From Axinella damicornis (taxonomy: Eukaryota; Porifera; Demospongiae; Axinellida; Axinellidae), in assembly GCA_963931865.1 (NCBI GenBank), contig OZ007507.1, forward strand, positions 3,998,077 through 4,062,076: a stretch of 64,000 bases of DNA, written 5' to 3'. Below the pieces are notes generated by a model, which was not told the DNA's origin, ran no database searches, and saw nothing but the letters and a program-made list of their open reading frames with translations. Positions 20,478-33,400 of the stretch are shown here, one piece after another (positions within the stretch are counted from its first letter, which is position 1; each line of letters begins with the position of its first letter). The position numbers and the translations under genes were made by a program.

Positions 20478-22584
20478 TTAGCGGTTCAAGCGAAGTAGTG
20501 ACATGAAGTGATTTAGTAGAGGCTTGGATTCACGGTCAACCTCTTCCCTAGCCTCTTGTGTAGGGTGAATAGACCCAAGGTCATTGTCATCAGCCGTAGG
20601 TTCTGGTACATAAAGCAAGCGATTCTCAGTCTTGACAGCCCAGTTATGGGGGATGTTTGACAAGTTAATAACTCCCTTTGTTGACTGTTGCAGCATCCTC
20701 TGCTTGATCTCGGCTGCTGAGGAGCGTGGCTGTACACCCATCAAAATGGCAGCATAGCCGGCCGCATGGGGACAAGACATGGAGGTTCCAGTCTTCACTG
20801 CAGTACATGTGTCACAATGATCACTAGCACTTTTGATGTTGCTTCCCGGTGCAAAGATGTCGGTGCAAGCACCAGTGTTTGAGAACGTCTCAACTTTATC
20901 GTTTTGATCTGTTGCACCCACAGAAATGCCAACTCGAGCACTAGCGGGGCTATGCTTGCACGAGTCATCAGCCTGGTTTCCAGCTGCACTGACTACAACA
21001 ATCCCAGCCTCTGTCACTTTCCTCACTGCAGCATTCAGAGCTGGAGAGGACTTGATCCCAATGGACTCCGAGATAACAGCTGGCCGCCCATTTCCATTCA
21101 CCTTCTGGTGCTTTATGATGAAATCCATCATCTGTATTATCCCACCAACGGCACCAGATCCGGTGCAATCTAACGCCCTTGCACTGAGAAGGTTGACCCT
21201 CTTTGCAACTCCGTATGTCTTGCCTCCAACTGTACCCGCACAATGCGTCCCATGGCCTCGACAGTCAGCACCCTGCTGGTTGGATCCTGTCTGATCATCA
21301 ATGGCATCATAACCTGCATACTTTGCTCTTCCTTCAAACTCTTGGTGGGTGTACCGAATACCAGTGTCAAGAATGTAGACATCTACATTTTCGCCATTGC
21401 TCTCTGGGATGTACCGTCCATCAAGGGTATTGTGGTGCTGGTCTAGTCTGTCCAGATTCCATATCACGTGTCCGGATGAAACGTCTTCCTTATAGGCGGT
21501 CTCCTCCAACTGGGCTGAGACAGTATCACGTCGAGAGTTGGATGGCTCTCGACGTTTGACAGCAGTGTCTTGCTCAATTAGTTCCAGGAGAGGATGCAAC
21601 CGTAACTAAATGGAGGAACAAAGTTGTGTTTACACACTGTAAGTTACAGTTAGTAATGACTGAAAGAGAGAGAAATGAATGGGTTGGGATTTTAGTCAGA
21701 TTAGGAAATGTCCTTGAGCTGTCCAGACCTACAACCCTGTCCGCAGGGGACGTGGTTGATCAGACAATGGACGTGTACACTGAATAGTATCGCACTGTGT
21801 GTGTCTTGATTTGACAATTGTGTTGTTGCAATCACACTGTCACGGGCCCACATATGAATTTCCTTTTCCATGCATGCACCCAGTGCCAAATGGTCCCAAA
21901 CAATAATTTACCCCTATCTGTGGATTTACTTTTCTTATCTCTCCTGCATAGTAAACAATGCTGTGCCGTAATGGTATTCGAATACTGGGTGTGGCTGTTT
22001 ACTGCATATCTTACCAGTTCTACCGCTTTGCTGTTAAGGGTCGCAGTGAACCCCTTGCCGATATGACTGAAAGGGGAGACATCTGTCACCCTCACACGCT
22101 GATCACTAGCTTGATGCGCCTGCTGAAGGATTTCAATAGTGCGGTCCAACACATAGTCGTCAGCCGATTCCTGGAACATCACGATGTATCTTCCTCGGAC
22201 TTTCTTATGCAGGTTCCCAATATTTGTACTACCACCTTGGCTGGCCAATGTAACAGCTTCCTCCCTAATGAGAGCCTTTTCCGTATCGGTTAGGACCTTC
22301 CCTTGCGCATCAGCTTCTTGCAACATGTGCAGCAGATCTATCAACTGCTCTCGCGCGCTGTTCTCTTGAATAGTGACGGGTTGGTCCCATCCTTCCTGGA
22401 AAACATGTCGGTAGTAGTCCTGTACGTTTACAATGTGAGCAGCGTCGTCTTCGTAATTTTCATCACGCCAGGTTTCGGCCGTTCGTTTTACGATTCTCTC
22501 CCAGTTATCGTGGCTCTCCGCCCTCTCTCCTACCGACAGAGCAAGGAAGGCCCCCAGCAACACAAGAACACAGTTGAGGCGCAT
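20478..22584 (-). CDS. Secreted proteinase K-like subtilisin (S8A) with I9 prodomain, paralogue A
   Basis: Two exons, 22584-22015 and 21605-20478, join in phase 0 to give 565 aa. A signal peptide (about 1-19), a long N-terminal extension, an I9-type inhibitor prodomain (about 130-210; GRYIVMFQ, GFTATLNSKAVELLRLHP) and dibasic stretches (VKRRE) precede the peptidase S8 domain (about 240-530). Catalytic residues: D270 (YILDTG), H308 (GHGTHCAG), S465 (GTSMSCPHAAG), with oxyanion N400 (SAAGNQ). Cysteine placement resembles proteinase K and PCSK9-type enzymes. It is probably an extracellular digestive or defence protease activated by prodomain removal. The substrate-binding strand reads SESIG where the neighbour has SQSLG. 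It shares intron position and strand with paralogue B just upstream, so the pair arose by tandem duplication long ago. Confidence 0.92.
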
Positions 22585-22599
22585 AGCTTAGTATAGCTA

Positions 22600-23160
22600 T
22601 ATAGCTAGCTGCCGTCTAACTGTCGGTTCCTGTATAGTCTCGTTCCTAAACTCGTATTGATTCGCTGGATCTGGGAACGTGAACGACGACTGTTCCAGTT
22701 CCGATCTCGCGAACCACTGAAGCGGGTTGGTACCTGGTTCAGAGACTAGACTAGGCGGCTCCTCCTTTAGCGCATGCCCGGCGCCCTGCAGCCGGAAGCA
22801 CAAAATTGGTCCGGGAAGTAGGCCTAGGGCATGCAATGGTTAATGGTTAGGGGCAGTGTTGAATGCATTAATTACCATATACAAATTTCATGTTGGTTAT
22901 GATCATACGTTGGTTGGCGCAATATCACTACGTCTATATATCATCCATCATTGTCAATGGCAATATTGAAACATGATTGACCAATGGTGTTCGGTATAAT
23001 ATTATGTTTAGGGCTCTCGTGGACAACCAACCTGAAATTTACGTTACATGTACTTATACTTGGCAATAATTTGACAGATCGAAGCGCATCACAAAATAAT
23101 CATAACGTTCAAGATCTAAAACATTACAAATTGGTATATCACAGAATATCAGATTGTTGG
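22600..23160. other. Intergenic spacer between the subtilisin paralogues
   Basis: It holds the promoter of paralogue A and degenerate single arms of the CTCGTTCC repeat (about 22636 and 22745). Nothing else was recognised. Confidence 0.5.
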
Positions 23161-23164
23161 GTGA

Positions 23165-25096
23165 TCACCGAGGGTTGGCCGGAGCTCTGGCTTGAGAATC
23201 GACAATATCTGCATCCCTTGCTGTAGGCTGTGGTACGTACAACAATCGATTCGGTGTCCGAGATGCCAGCTCTGAGGAGACACCACTAAGGTCGACCCTG
23301 TCGCTCGTTGCATGCTGTATCATTCTGTTCTTAATTTGCTGCGGTGAGTGATTCGGGAAGAGACCCAGGAGGATCGCAGCAAAGCCGGTAGCATGGGGGC
23401 ATGCCATGGACGTACCGCTCAAGGTGCGTGTGCATGTATCACATGAAGATGTAGAACTCGTAATCTGTACACCTGGGGCAAAAAGGTCCATGCAGGTACC
23501 TACGTTTGAGAAACGTGCCACTCTATCGTTGTGATCAGTTGCCCCAACAGAGACAGCGACTCCAGAACTGGCCGGGCTATGATTACAAGCATTGTCTGCC
23601 TGGTTTCCAGCTGCAGCAACAACAAGTAGTCCAGTGCTTGTGACAGCACGAATCGCTGCATTCAGAGTCTCCGAGGTCCGTGTTCCAAGCGACTGGGAGA
23701 GAACAGCTGGTCTACCAGTTTCGTTTACATGCTGTCGTCGAGCGATGTGATCCATCATCATGATAATCCCACTAATTGCACCAGCCCCAGAGCAGTCTAA
23801 AGCCCTTGCAGAATAGAGAGTGGCTTGTTTGGCAACTCCGTATGTCCTTCCTGCTGCTGTACCGGCACAGTGTGTCCCGTGGCCGTGACAGTCAGCACCA
23901 CGTTGATTTGAACCTGTCAGGTGGTCTATGGCGTCAAAGCCAGCATAGTGGGCCCTCCCACCAAATTCATGATGAGAGTACCGAATGCCTGTATCCACAA
24001 TGTATACATTTACGTTTCTTCCGTCCCCCTCCGGAAGGTAGATCCCATCCAAGCGGTTGTGGTGTTGGTCCAATCTGTCCAGGTTCCACTCGAGACGTTG
24101 AGAGGAGTCAGATGTGTGAGCTAGCTCTGCTTCATCTTGTGTGGAGCGCTTGAGAGCAATATCCTCTTCGACTAGGTCTACCATAGGATGCCTCCGCATC
24201 TGATATATGCACATGTGGGGGAGATGCAATAACAATGACATTCTCCAAGGTCATTCTATCGTGTTCCTACAAAAACATCCAACAATTATGGAGATATTGT
24301 ATCAAGGTAGGTAGGTTCCTTCCTGGTGAGGGGTAACCAAGTTAGGTTTCTGGTCAGGGGTTCGTTGAAAAGGAGTGTAAACACATCCTGCCAATAATTG
24401 ACTCCAAAACACCAGGAAATCAGAGTCCAAAAAACTGAGTGTCTATATGCACATAGTAGGTAATAACCAGCCATGACTACCATTAGGATGAAGTGTAATA
24501 TTATGTGTCAAGCAAAAGGGATAAATTAAACCTACCAGTTGAACGGTTTTGCTGTTCAAGGTTGCGGTGAGTCCCTTACGAATGTGTCTCAATGTGGAGA
24601 TGTCGGTTGCCCTCAGGCGTTGGTTGCTCACTCGATTTGCTTTCTGCAGGATTTCCACGGTGCGATCCAGCACGTAATCATCCGTTGCAGGATGAAACAG
24701 AACGATGTAGCGTCCCTGAATCCTCTTCTGATAGGTGTCCAGGTGAGCAATTTCACCCTGAATTTGGATCCGCTCAGAAGTAGTCAGTTTCCTTCCTTGA
24801 TCTACTGCATTTTGTAATTTGTGCAATCCTGCAAGTTCATGAGCTCCGTCTTCTTCCCAACCCTCATCAAACACTCGGCGATAGTAATCTTGAATATTTA
24901 CTATGTGCGCCGTATCGTCCTCGTAACTGTGATCGAGGCGCGCGGCTTCTGCCGATCTCTTTGCGATGTGTTCCCAATGCTCGTGACTAGCAGCTCGCTT
25001 TTCAATGGGCAACGCGTGTCCACCGTTGGCAGCATTGATGCATAACAGCGCTAGCAGAGTGGGTATCCAATTCCAACTCATGTCGACCGCACACAC
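23165..25096 (-). CDS. Secreted proteinase K-like subtilisin (S8A) with I9 prodomain, paralogue B
   Basis: Exons 25096-24536 and 24199-23165 join in phase 0 to give 531 aa from the first ATG; the second ATG (MSWNWIP, 25081) gives a cleaner signal peptide. The order matches paralogue A: signal peptide, extension with a similar (A/T)AHIVN(V/I)QDYYR motif, I9 prodomain (GRYIVLFH, GLTATLNSKTVQL), then the S8 domain. Catalytic residues: D256 (YIVDTG), H294 (GHGTHCAG), S451 (GTSMACPHATG), with oxyanion N386 (AAAGNQ). The intron interrupts the prodomain at the same point as in paralogue A. All catalytic residues are present, so both genes should be active. Amino-acid identity is moderate, unlike the near-identical carboxypeptidase pair. 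Confidence 0.92.
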
Positions 25097-25099
25097 GAT

Positions 25100-25548
25100 G
25101 CTAAATTTACTACCTTGGCTCTTCGCTCGCCTCTTTTATCCCCCACTGATACCCCCCCAGACACCGACTGTTTGTTCACTTCGCACGATTCGTAACTGAA
25201 CTCTCCCGGGACCTCACAGCAATACACTGATACCAACAACTCCAGCAGATCCGGCGCAACCCGCGCTAGTTATGCGGAAGACTTCATGCGGAAATAGTAC
25301 ATTTCGTATTATTAACAGATTCCCCGTAAATAGATTACGTTGCACAAGGGTTGCCAAAATTGTAAGGCAGAAAGAGTGAGAGAATAATAAAACTTTCAGA
25401 ATAAAAACAGGATGTGTACACTCCGTAACAACATTGGAACATTTGTGTCATGAAAACACTGAAGGAAATAGTGTGGAGTACAAATAAATAATAATTTTAC
25501 AACAAACACAAACAGCAGGTTAGACCATACCTGCAATAAACAACAACA
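25100..25548. other. Intergenic region
   Basis: It contains the paralogue B promoter side and the 3' flank of the RIM-binding protein gene. No gene was recognised. Confidence 0.5.
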
Positions 25549-25550
25549 AA

Positions 25551-27333
25551 CTACTGCTTCCTCTTTCCCAAGCCCTTCGAGGAGAGGCCCTTCCCTCGCG
25601 ACAGGATGTTGCGTTTTGGGCTTGCAGTTCTGTTAGGAGATTCTACCCTGGTCGTGGAATCAACTGCCTGCAGCAAAAAGAGGAGGAAATTGCTCCTTCA
25701 TTTCTCCAGCTCTCATAGCAAACTACCCACTTGGGAAAATAAGGTCACAGAATGTAAGGAGGAAGGTGCTAACAGGTAACAGGCTGTAAAAATGAGGAAG
25801 GGCAGATCAATCACTCCCCATTGGGGGGAAGCAGATACTAGCAGCCAGTGAAATAGTCAACAAACTACATCAACTTCTGGTCAGTGATGATGTGCCACAC
25901 AATCAAGCAATCATCTTCATCAAGAACACATGATGACATCACTGTCATTGCACCACACGCACTGCAAAGACGATGACATCATCATGCACCTAAGCCAGTG
26001 TTCTTGACAGCACTTGGTTGTACTGGCCGTGGTGAAAACCCGGACCGGACCGGACAGGACCGGACCGGACCGACCGGAAGTGAAATAGCAATAATTAATG
26101 TAGAGCGACTTAGCGCTAGCTAAACGACTCGATGTTTTGTTAACTATTACACGTAGCACTTGCAGACAATTGCCGGAGGAGTTTCGAGGGACCCGAAGAG
26201 CTTCAGCAAAGGTACTGTCTGTATTGCTACTGCGTTTGTAGTTAGCGTTGCGTTTATGTCAAGCTTATAGCTAGCAAGGGGCGATCGCGAGTCTCACGGA
26301 GAGTAGAATAACTAGTACTCGATGCTTTTGTAGTAGATAGATTACTCACACTCGCTTGGCCCAGCTCTCTGACTTACCTATAGCACCGTGAAACGCCAAC
26401 AAATGCCTGGTTGCCTCCAAGTCGTCCTCGAATTCGGCGTCGTCGCTACTGTACCGGCAGACTTGGACCCGCGCGGCTACCTCGCTAACGCTTCGTGGCT
26501 TCAAAATACTGTGCAAATCAGCCAACTCGCGAGACTAAACTGCTCTCTGACTTCCCTGCACGAGGCAATGCCGCAATGGCTACTCGCAATGGCTACTTCA
26601 CGATCCAAGTAAGCTATTTTCTCTCCACGTGGAGACACTAATTACTACTTCCGGTCGGTCCGGTCCGGTCCGGTCCGGTCCGGGTTTTCACCACGGCCGG
26701 TTGTACTACAGCAGTTTACAACTTGTTTGTATTACAGCATTTTGCAGTTATACAAGAGTGCCCAACTGTGTCAACTACTCAAATTGCACTGACCAGTTAA
26801 TTAAGTAGCTCCCACAGTCAGTGCTTAGCCTCGTTCCCAGGCTCCTCCCCCTGTGCGCGAGGGGGGAGCCTGGGAACGAGGCTAGTCTGTGCTTATAACT
26901 GTGTGTTGCAGAGAACCACTGAAACACAATCTTCCTCTGAAACATCCAGAGTCAAGCAATCAGCCCTCCCTTCCCCCCTCACTCCCTCCCCTGTCAGCAA
27001 CAAATTTGAAATGCACATGCAAGGCTTTGGGGAATTTGAACTGAGGCAAAAATTGGTTTGCCATTGGTGACTAATACATGCACTGCTCACCTTGTCAGTG
27101 ATGTGTTCTGACTGTCTTGTGGACTCTTCGTCAGTTCCTACTCCCTCCTGCTCCCCCTCCTGTCCTCCTCCGCCCTTCTCCTGCAGCTGATCTGGTTGGA
27201 CCTCCTCTAGAAAGTTGCAGGGAACATATCCTCGTTTGCCTCCAAACTCAGCCTGCATGTGTGAGTGTGAGAATGTGTGGTATGTATGCAGGGGATATGG
27301 CATGTGGGATGTGAGGTGGGTAGAGAACATGTA

Positions 27334-27415
<82 letters not shown>

Positions 27416-30400
27416 ATGTGTGCATGTGCATGTGTGTGTTGTGCGTGTGGGCGTGTGGGCGTGTGTGTGGATGTGTGGGTCGGTGGGTGAGTGGGGTACA
27501 CTACACACAAGCCATGTCACGCGTTATTAGGCACATGCACCTATATCTCCAAAGGAAGTACATGTATGCACCTGTAAATGAAAGGGGTTTAATTTAGAAT
27601 GATATTCCTCGAATAGGAAGTGCACTTCATTTCGAATTATAGCTTTTCCACTTTGCGTTGAAGTCTTCTTCCAGAAACTCTGCCATTTTCAATCCTACTT
27701 AGCTGAGACGATGGTCGAACCTAGTGACTATATGCACCTATAGGTGAGCTGCGCCTAATAATGCGCAACTACGGTCGACCTATAAAACAGCTCCAAATAT
27801 GTATGTGCATGTGCCAATGGCTTATGTACTCACCTCTCGATAGCCATCTTTGCCGCATTTCCCATACACCGTCAGAATATCTCCTTCTTTAAATGAGAGC
27901 TCTTCATCAGCTGTCGAGTTGGGTGAGTCTTTTGATGGGTCGTAGTCACCCAGTGCTCTCATGAGCCTCACAATGAGCTGACCAGGTGGAGGGGTAGGAG
28001 TCTGTCCACCATTCATGGTGGGGAGTGCTGTAGGGAGGGAGGGAGGGGAGGGGAGGGAGGGAGGGAGGGAGGGAGGGAGGAAGGGAGGGAGGGAGGGAGG
28101 GAGGGAGGGAGGGAGGGGAGGGAGGGATGGAGGAAGGGAGGGTGGGTGGGAGGGAGGGAGGGAGGGAGGGAGGGAGGGAGGGAGGGAGGGAGGGAGGGAG
28201 GGAGGGAGGGAGGGAGGGAGGGAGGGGAGGGAGGGGAGGGAGGGATAAAACACAAACTTTCACCCCATCATGTTTATTGCAACTTTGCAAGTATTGTGTA
28301 TTGCAAAACCGAAGGCATTGAAGAAAATGCACAATCTTCTATACCCGGGACTAATCCGCCCGTTGGAGGATGGGATCAGAATGTTGGTATTGACAATCTC
28401 GGTACAGCATGTGCTGCGGAACAATGTACACTCAAACATTCCAGAATGTTGGGGAGTCACTCAATCACTCCATGCAGATGTCCAAAGGATGTGGACAGAA
28501 TACAAGGCTAGTGTATCACACGAGCCAGCCATTTTGTCTCTAATCTCCGGCAAGGCTAGGCTAGCACACTCATGTTACACTCGAGCAGCTTTCCACAGCA
28601 GAAGCATAGCCAGCACTAGAAGAACTCCAGCACCTAAATCGCGATCAAGAGGAGCAGCACAGCAAATGAATTCCTGACAAAGCTGTGGATCAAGCTGTGA
28701 GAAGATATGCAAGCCTCCAGAGTGCAAAATAACCTCGTGATAAACACAGAACGTGTCATCAATTCACAGCAATAATGCACTGGGCATAACACACTCAATA
28801 GGCTAAGTCACAAGGTGACTTTCACTGGAAAAATCCATATTTTGTGATCTTCATCAGGAACAAATTGGCACAATCGTATGTATGGTGAAAGAAAATAATG
28901 CCTTGCTGCTGAGCATAAGGATTGAATTGGAAAATAGGCTTACACTGAATACTAAACAGCTGTAAGTAGAAGGCACTGTAATTGTAGATTTCACACACAC
29001 ACACCTCCTTCCTTGTTACCTCCTTGCCCTCCCTCTTGTTCCCTCCTGCCATCCCTTCCCTGTTACCTCCTCCCCTGCCTCCCTCAGAGTCCCTTGTTTC
29101 TTCCTCCCCTCTTTTCCCTCCCTCCCACCCCTGCCTCCTCTGTTTCTTCCTCTCCTCTCTCCCCTCTTCCCCTCTCTCCCCTCCTCCCCTCTCCCCTCCT
29201 CCCATTGCTCCCCTCCTCCTCTCTCTCCCCCATTTCCTCTTCCCCTCCCTCCACTCACTTTGCTCCTTTCTTCTCTCGGCCTGTGCAGCCAACAGCTCTG
29301 GCAACTGGGCAAGCTCTTCCGGGCTGGTGATCTCCTCTACCATGTTGCCGGGCACAAACCCCACCTGGCCACAGATGTCTCCCTCAAAGAATCCATCTTC
29401 GTCCATCTCACTCTTGGCCTGGGAAGCAAGAGACAACAATAACAACAACAATAGCAACTGTAATCCAAAATAGGTGCATACACGTACAGTCAAGCATGTA
29501 CCCAGGTTAAGCATGCTGGTCAAGTATGAACCCTCAAGCATGTACCCTGGTCAAGCATGTACCCCGGTCAACATTGCACCTCGGCCAAGTGTGTATCCCG
29601 GTCAAGCATGTACCCCGGTCAACATTGTACTTCGGCCAAGTGTGTATCCCGGTCAACACTGTACCCCGGTCAAGCATGTAACCATAGTCAAGCATGTACC
29701 CCGGTCAACACTGTATCTCGGCCAAGTGTGTATCCCGGTCAAGCATGTACCCCCGGTCAAGCATGTACCCCCGGTCAACACTGTACTTCGGCCAAGTGCA
29801 TACCCTAGTCAAGCATGTACCCCAACGTCAAGCATGTAACCATAGTCAAGTATGTACAAGTGCGTTTACATGAGTAGCCTCGTTCCCAGGCCACGCGGCC
29901 TGGGAACGAGGCTATTACATGGCTAGCATGCGAAGTGGACTCCACACATGACTAATGCAATTATACCATGTGGATCCCTCGTGTAGATGCACATAGTGTG
30001 GTGAAGGCATTGAATCATTCACACAGCACGAGGTATGTGTTCCATGAACGCAATCTCATTTACAAAGTAGTGGTGCTAGATTGCTTTGAGGTGCGGGGAA
30101 GGGGTTGCAATCTACAGACAGAAGGTCTAAGGTCTTAGCAGAGATGCAAGGAGGGAAAGAGAGAAAGAGAGAGAGAGATCGGCTTAAGATCGTTTGTTTC
30201 AGCGGAGATGCGGTCATTGCAGTGCTTACCTCCCACTTCTGTGGTGGGTCGTGCCAATGCCAAACCAAACAAGACTATGGTGAGGCAGCCATGACTTGTT
30301 GATGAGATGAATCTCTTCAGAAAGGAAGTGACTTATATATCACTTCCTGTCAGAATCACAGCTTCGTAGAGAACTCAGGAGGCTTTCACTACTTATGGTA

Positions 30401-33400
30401 AGAGAATGCATGCTTGCATTGGGGGTGACAAGTAGGCTGTTCCCAGGCTTCTACACCTCCACTGGCCTTCCACACCTCTAGGGAGGTGTAGAACGCCAGG
30501 GACAAGGCTAGGTGACAAGCCATACACCAGCGTGGACCCATGACCTGTGAAGCCAGTCAGAGTTTACACAACACAACTACAGATGGCATAGCTACAGGTA
30601 CAGTTTAAAGGTGAGAGAAGACATCAAAAAACATCTGCAGTTGTACAGGTACTCCAGGCTATTGAAAATCATACAGGGTCTGGGGACAAGATGAGGGTAA
30701 TTCCTGGAGGGCCGCTTACCAAGATAATGTCACCCTCCCAAAAGAATAGTTCCTCATCGGCAGTCTCGTTGTTTGGAGATTGGTAGAATGGGTTGTAATT
30801 GAACAATGCACGGTAGTAACGAGGGGGGCACGCTGTGAGCAGAGATAATCAGATCAGTGCATGCATGCATGCACACACCATGGAGCACCAGACACATGCA
30901 CATGCTACATACCTGTTCTACTTTCTCCGTCACTTTCGTCTGCAATCATCTCCAGAAAGTCAGCACCATTGACCACATGATCGTCTTTGGTTGCATGACC
31001 GTCATGCTGAGTCACATGAATTTCAGTCTGGCCTACATGATCTGCATCTTGAGTCACATGACTATCAGTCTGGCCCACATGATCTGCATCTTGGGTCACA
31101 TGATCTTCATTCTGGGTCACATGATCTTCATTCTTGGTCAGATGATCTTCATTCTGGGTCACATGATCTTCATTCTGGGTCACATGATCTTCATTCTGGG
31201 TCACATGATCTGTATCCTGGGACACATGATTTTCCTGCTGGGTCTCATGTTCTGCAATCACATGACCTGGCCCTTCCAGTGATCTTCTTGCAGGGGAGTA
31301 AAGCTCTCTGTCATCTTCCCCACTACTGATGGAGATGTGGGAACTCTCAGACTCTCCTTCCTCTGGGAACATGCTACCACCTTTGCCACCTTCCAACACA
31401 AGTGTTAGCATTTCTTTTGAAATCACAACCGAACAAGAGTTTACGGATTCGTACCCGCCAGCAAGAGCACGCACTGTCAAAGCAACTTCCTGCTGCTGCA
31501 CAAACTTCAAATGCTTCAAGTCTCCATGGAGCAGCTGTGCGCACACGCTCTCTGTCGGTGTCTCATTGGCAGCAAGCTGCACACACTTCTGGTTGTTCAA
31601 GTACACAGCATAACCTGTGATGGCAGTGCCTCCTTCCACCGACAGCTGGGGAGCAGGCGTCCACTGCACTAGGATGGCCCTCAGATTTTCTGTCTGGGAG
31701 ATTTCAATGTTTGTCGGAGGTTCAGGGTAGTCTGAGGAGGAAGACAGTCACCAGTGAGTGGGAACTGTGGTTTGACTTCTTGTACAGGAAAGCTTACTGC
31801 TTCTGATAAGTGGGAAGGTATTAAACGCTAGCCTCGTTCCCAGGCACCATATGGGGTCTGGGAATGAGGCTAATAAAGGGTGGAGTTCAGGGTAGTCTGA
31901 GGAAGGTACCAGTGATGACTGTGGTTTGACCTCTTGTATAGGTAAGATTAAAAGGTTCCACTGCACATGTATAAAGTACTAGCCTCGATCCCAGGTCACA
32001 TACGTACACTGTATGGGGTCTGGGAATGAGGCTATTAAAGGGAAAGGCTTTTTCTAGACCTCGAACATAACTTACTCGCAACGCAATCTGGAATTTAGTT
32101 AGTGAACTGTATGTGCCAGAAAAGGGACCACTTTGAACAGGAATTGAAACCTTGTTTAAAAATGTCACTTCTAAAAAACTTCCTCAAGCATGTAACACTT
32201 GGGCTTGGAAAGCTACTTGTGCGTCATTCAAACAAGCTTAGAATGAGGGCTTCCTTCTGGTATCCTTTTTTAGCTCAAAATGTTTATTCTGCTTCAAGAA
32301 AGTTCAAGTGATCCCTTTTCTCATATCCTATCACCAATGGTTATCGTCATAAACTCGCGGTCACATTTGGTAAACATGCTACAGTTCATATCGACGTATT
32401 ACATAAGTGAGGTCACATGATTATTACCTAATGGAATACTTCAATACTCATGCATTACGTAAACCAGAACCTGCAAGCGCAACAACTTTCAACTTACGCG
32501 GATTCAGAACAACCAACTTCAATGGATCAGGGGATTCCCCTTCTTCAGTCACAGTCCGGACAGAGATTTTGACCAGCTGCAAAAAAGACAGAGATACCGC
32601 CATGCAAAGGCTGATAGGAAAGGCTGAGTTAGCCTCGTTCCCAGGCTCCTCCCCAGCTTTTTGCCACGTGCTGTACAAAAACATCATTGAGGAACGAGGC
32701 TAGGCTGAGCAGTTTCTTCCCCTCCTTCTTTTACTTCCCAGTATAAGGTTGAGAGGTCCGCCCACCTGGTGTCTTGGAATGCCACTCAGAATCACTTTCT
32801 TCTCATCGGCTCCATGCACAGATGCTTTGAACTCCCCATTCACGTACACGTTGTACCCACTGGTCTCGGCTGGTAGGGGGCGAGGGGGCTCCCACTGGAT
32901 CACTACACTATAGTCCGTCCCCTCCACAAACTGCCTCTCCAGCTCGAGGTTTTGAGGTGGGAGGATAGTGTCTCCACTGGAGACTTCCTCATCCTCCTCT
33001 TCAATGTCTTGAAGGTTGGAGAGGCGGCGGTGCCCCTTTCGAGGGGGCTGCATGGAAACCTCTGTGTGTGTGTGTGTGTGCAAGTAGAGTGTGTATATAC
33101 AGTGTAAAGTTGAGGCTTCCAAAGTCACAATCTACGGCATACCACTCTCGTCCATGACCCTCTCAATGAAGTTTGAGGGTATGAGTCCAACCTGCCCGCT
33201 CGGCAGCTGCCCGTGGTAAAACCCATCTTCGTCAATGTCCCCATACACATAGAGGTAGTCGCCCGCAGACACAAACAGCTCCTGGTCATAGTTTGGGTTG
33301 GGGGACATCTCCGCTGGCTTGTACGTAAACCGGGCGATGAAGATGGAGACCTTGGGGGTGACATTTTCGTCAAAAAAACACTCGCCATCTTGTGCTGCGT

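Noticed and set aside
26388..26612. 74-aa ORF inside the Mutator-like MITE
   Set aside because: No recognisable domain, and it lies wholly inside a non-autonomous element.
27207..27597. Cys/Val- and His/Thr-rich ORFs
   Set aside because: They are translations of the GT/CA microsatellite; the same applies at 50261-50611, 51697-52263 and 61655-62348.
28013..28332. Pro/Ser/Leu-rich and Gly/Arg/Glu-rich ORFs
   Set aside because: Translations of the GGGA repeat. Only the 28027-27834 part is a real RIM-BP exon.
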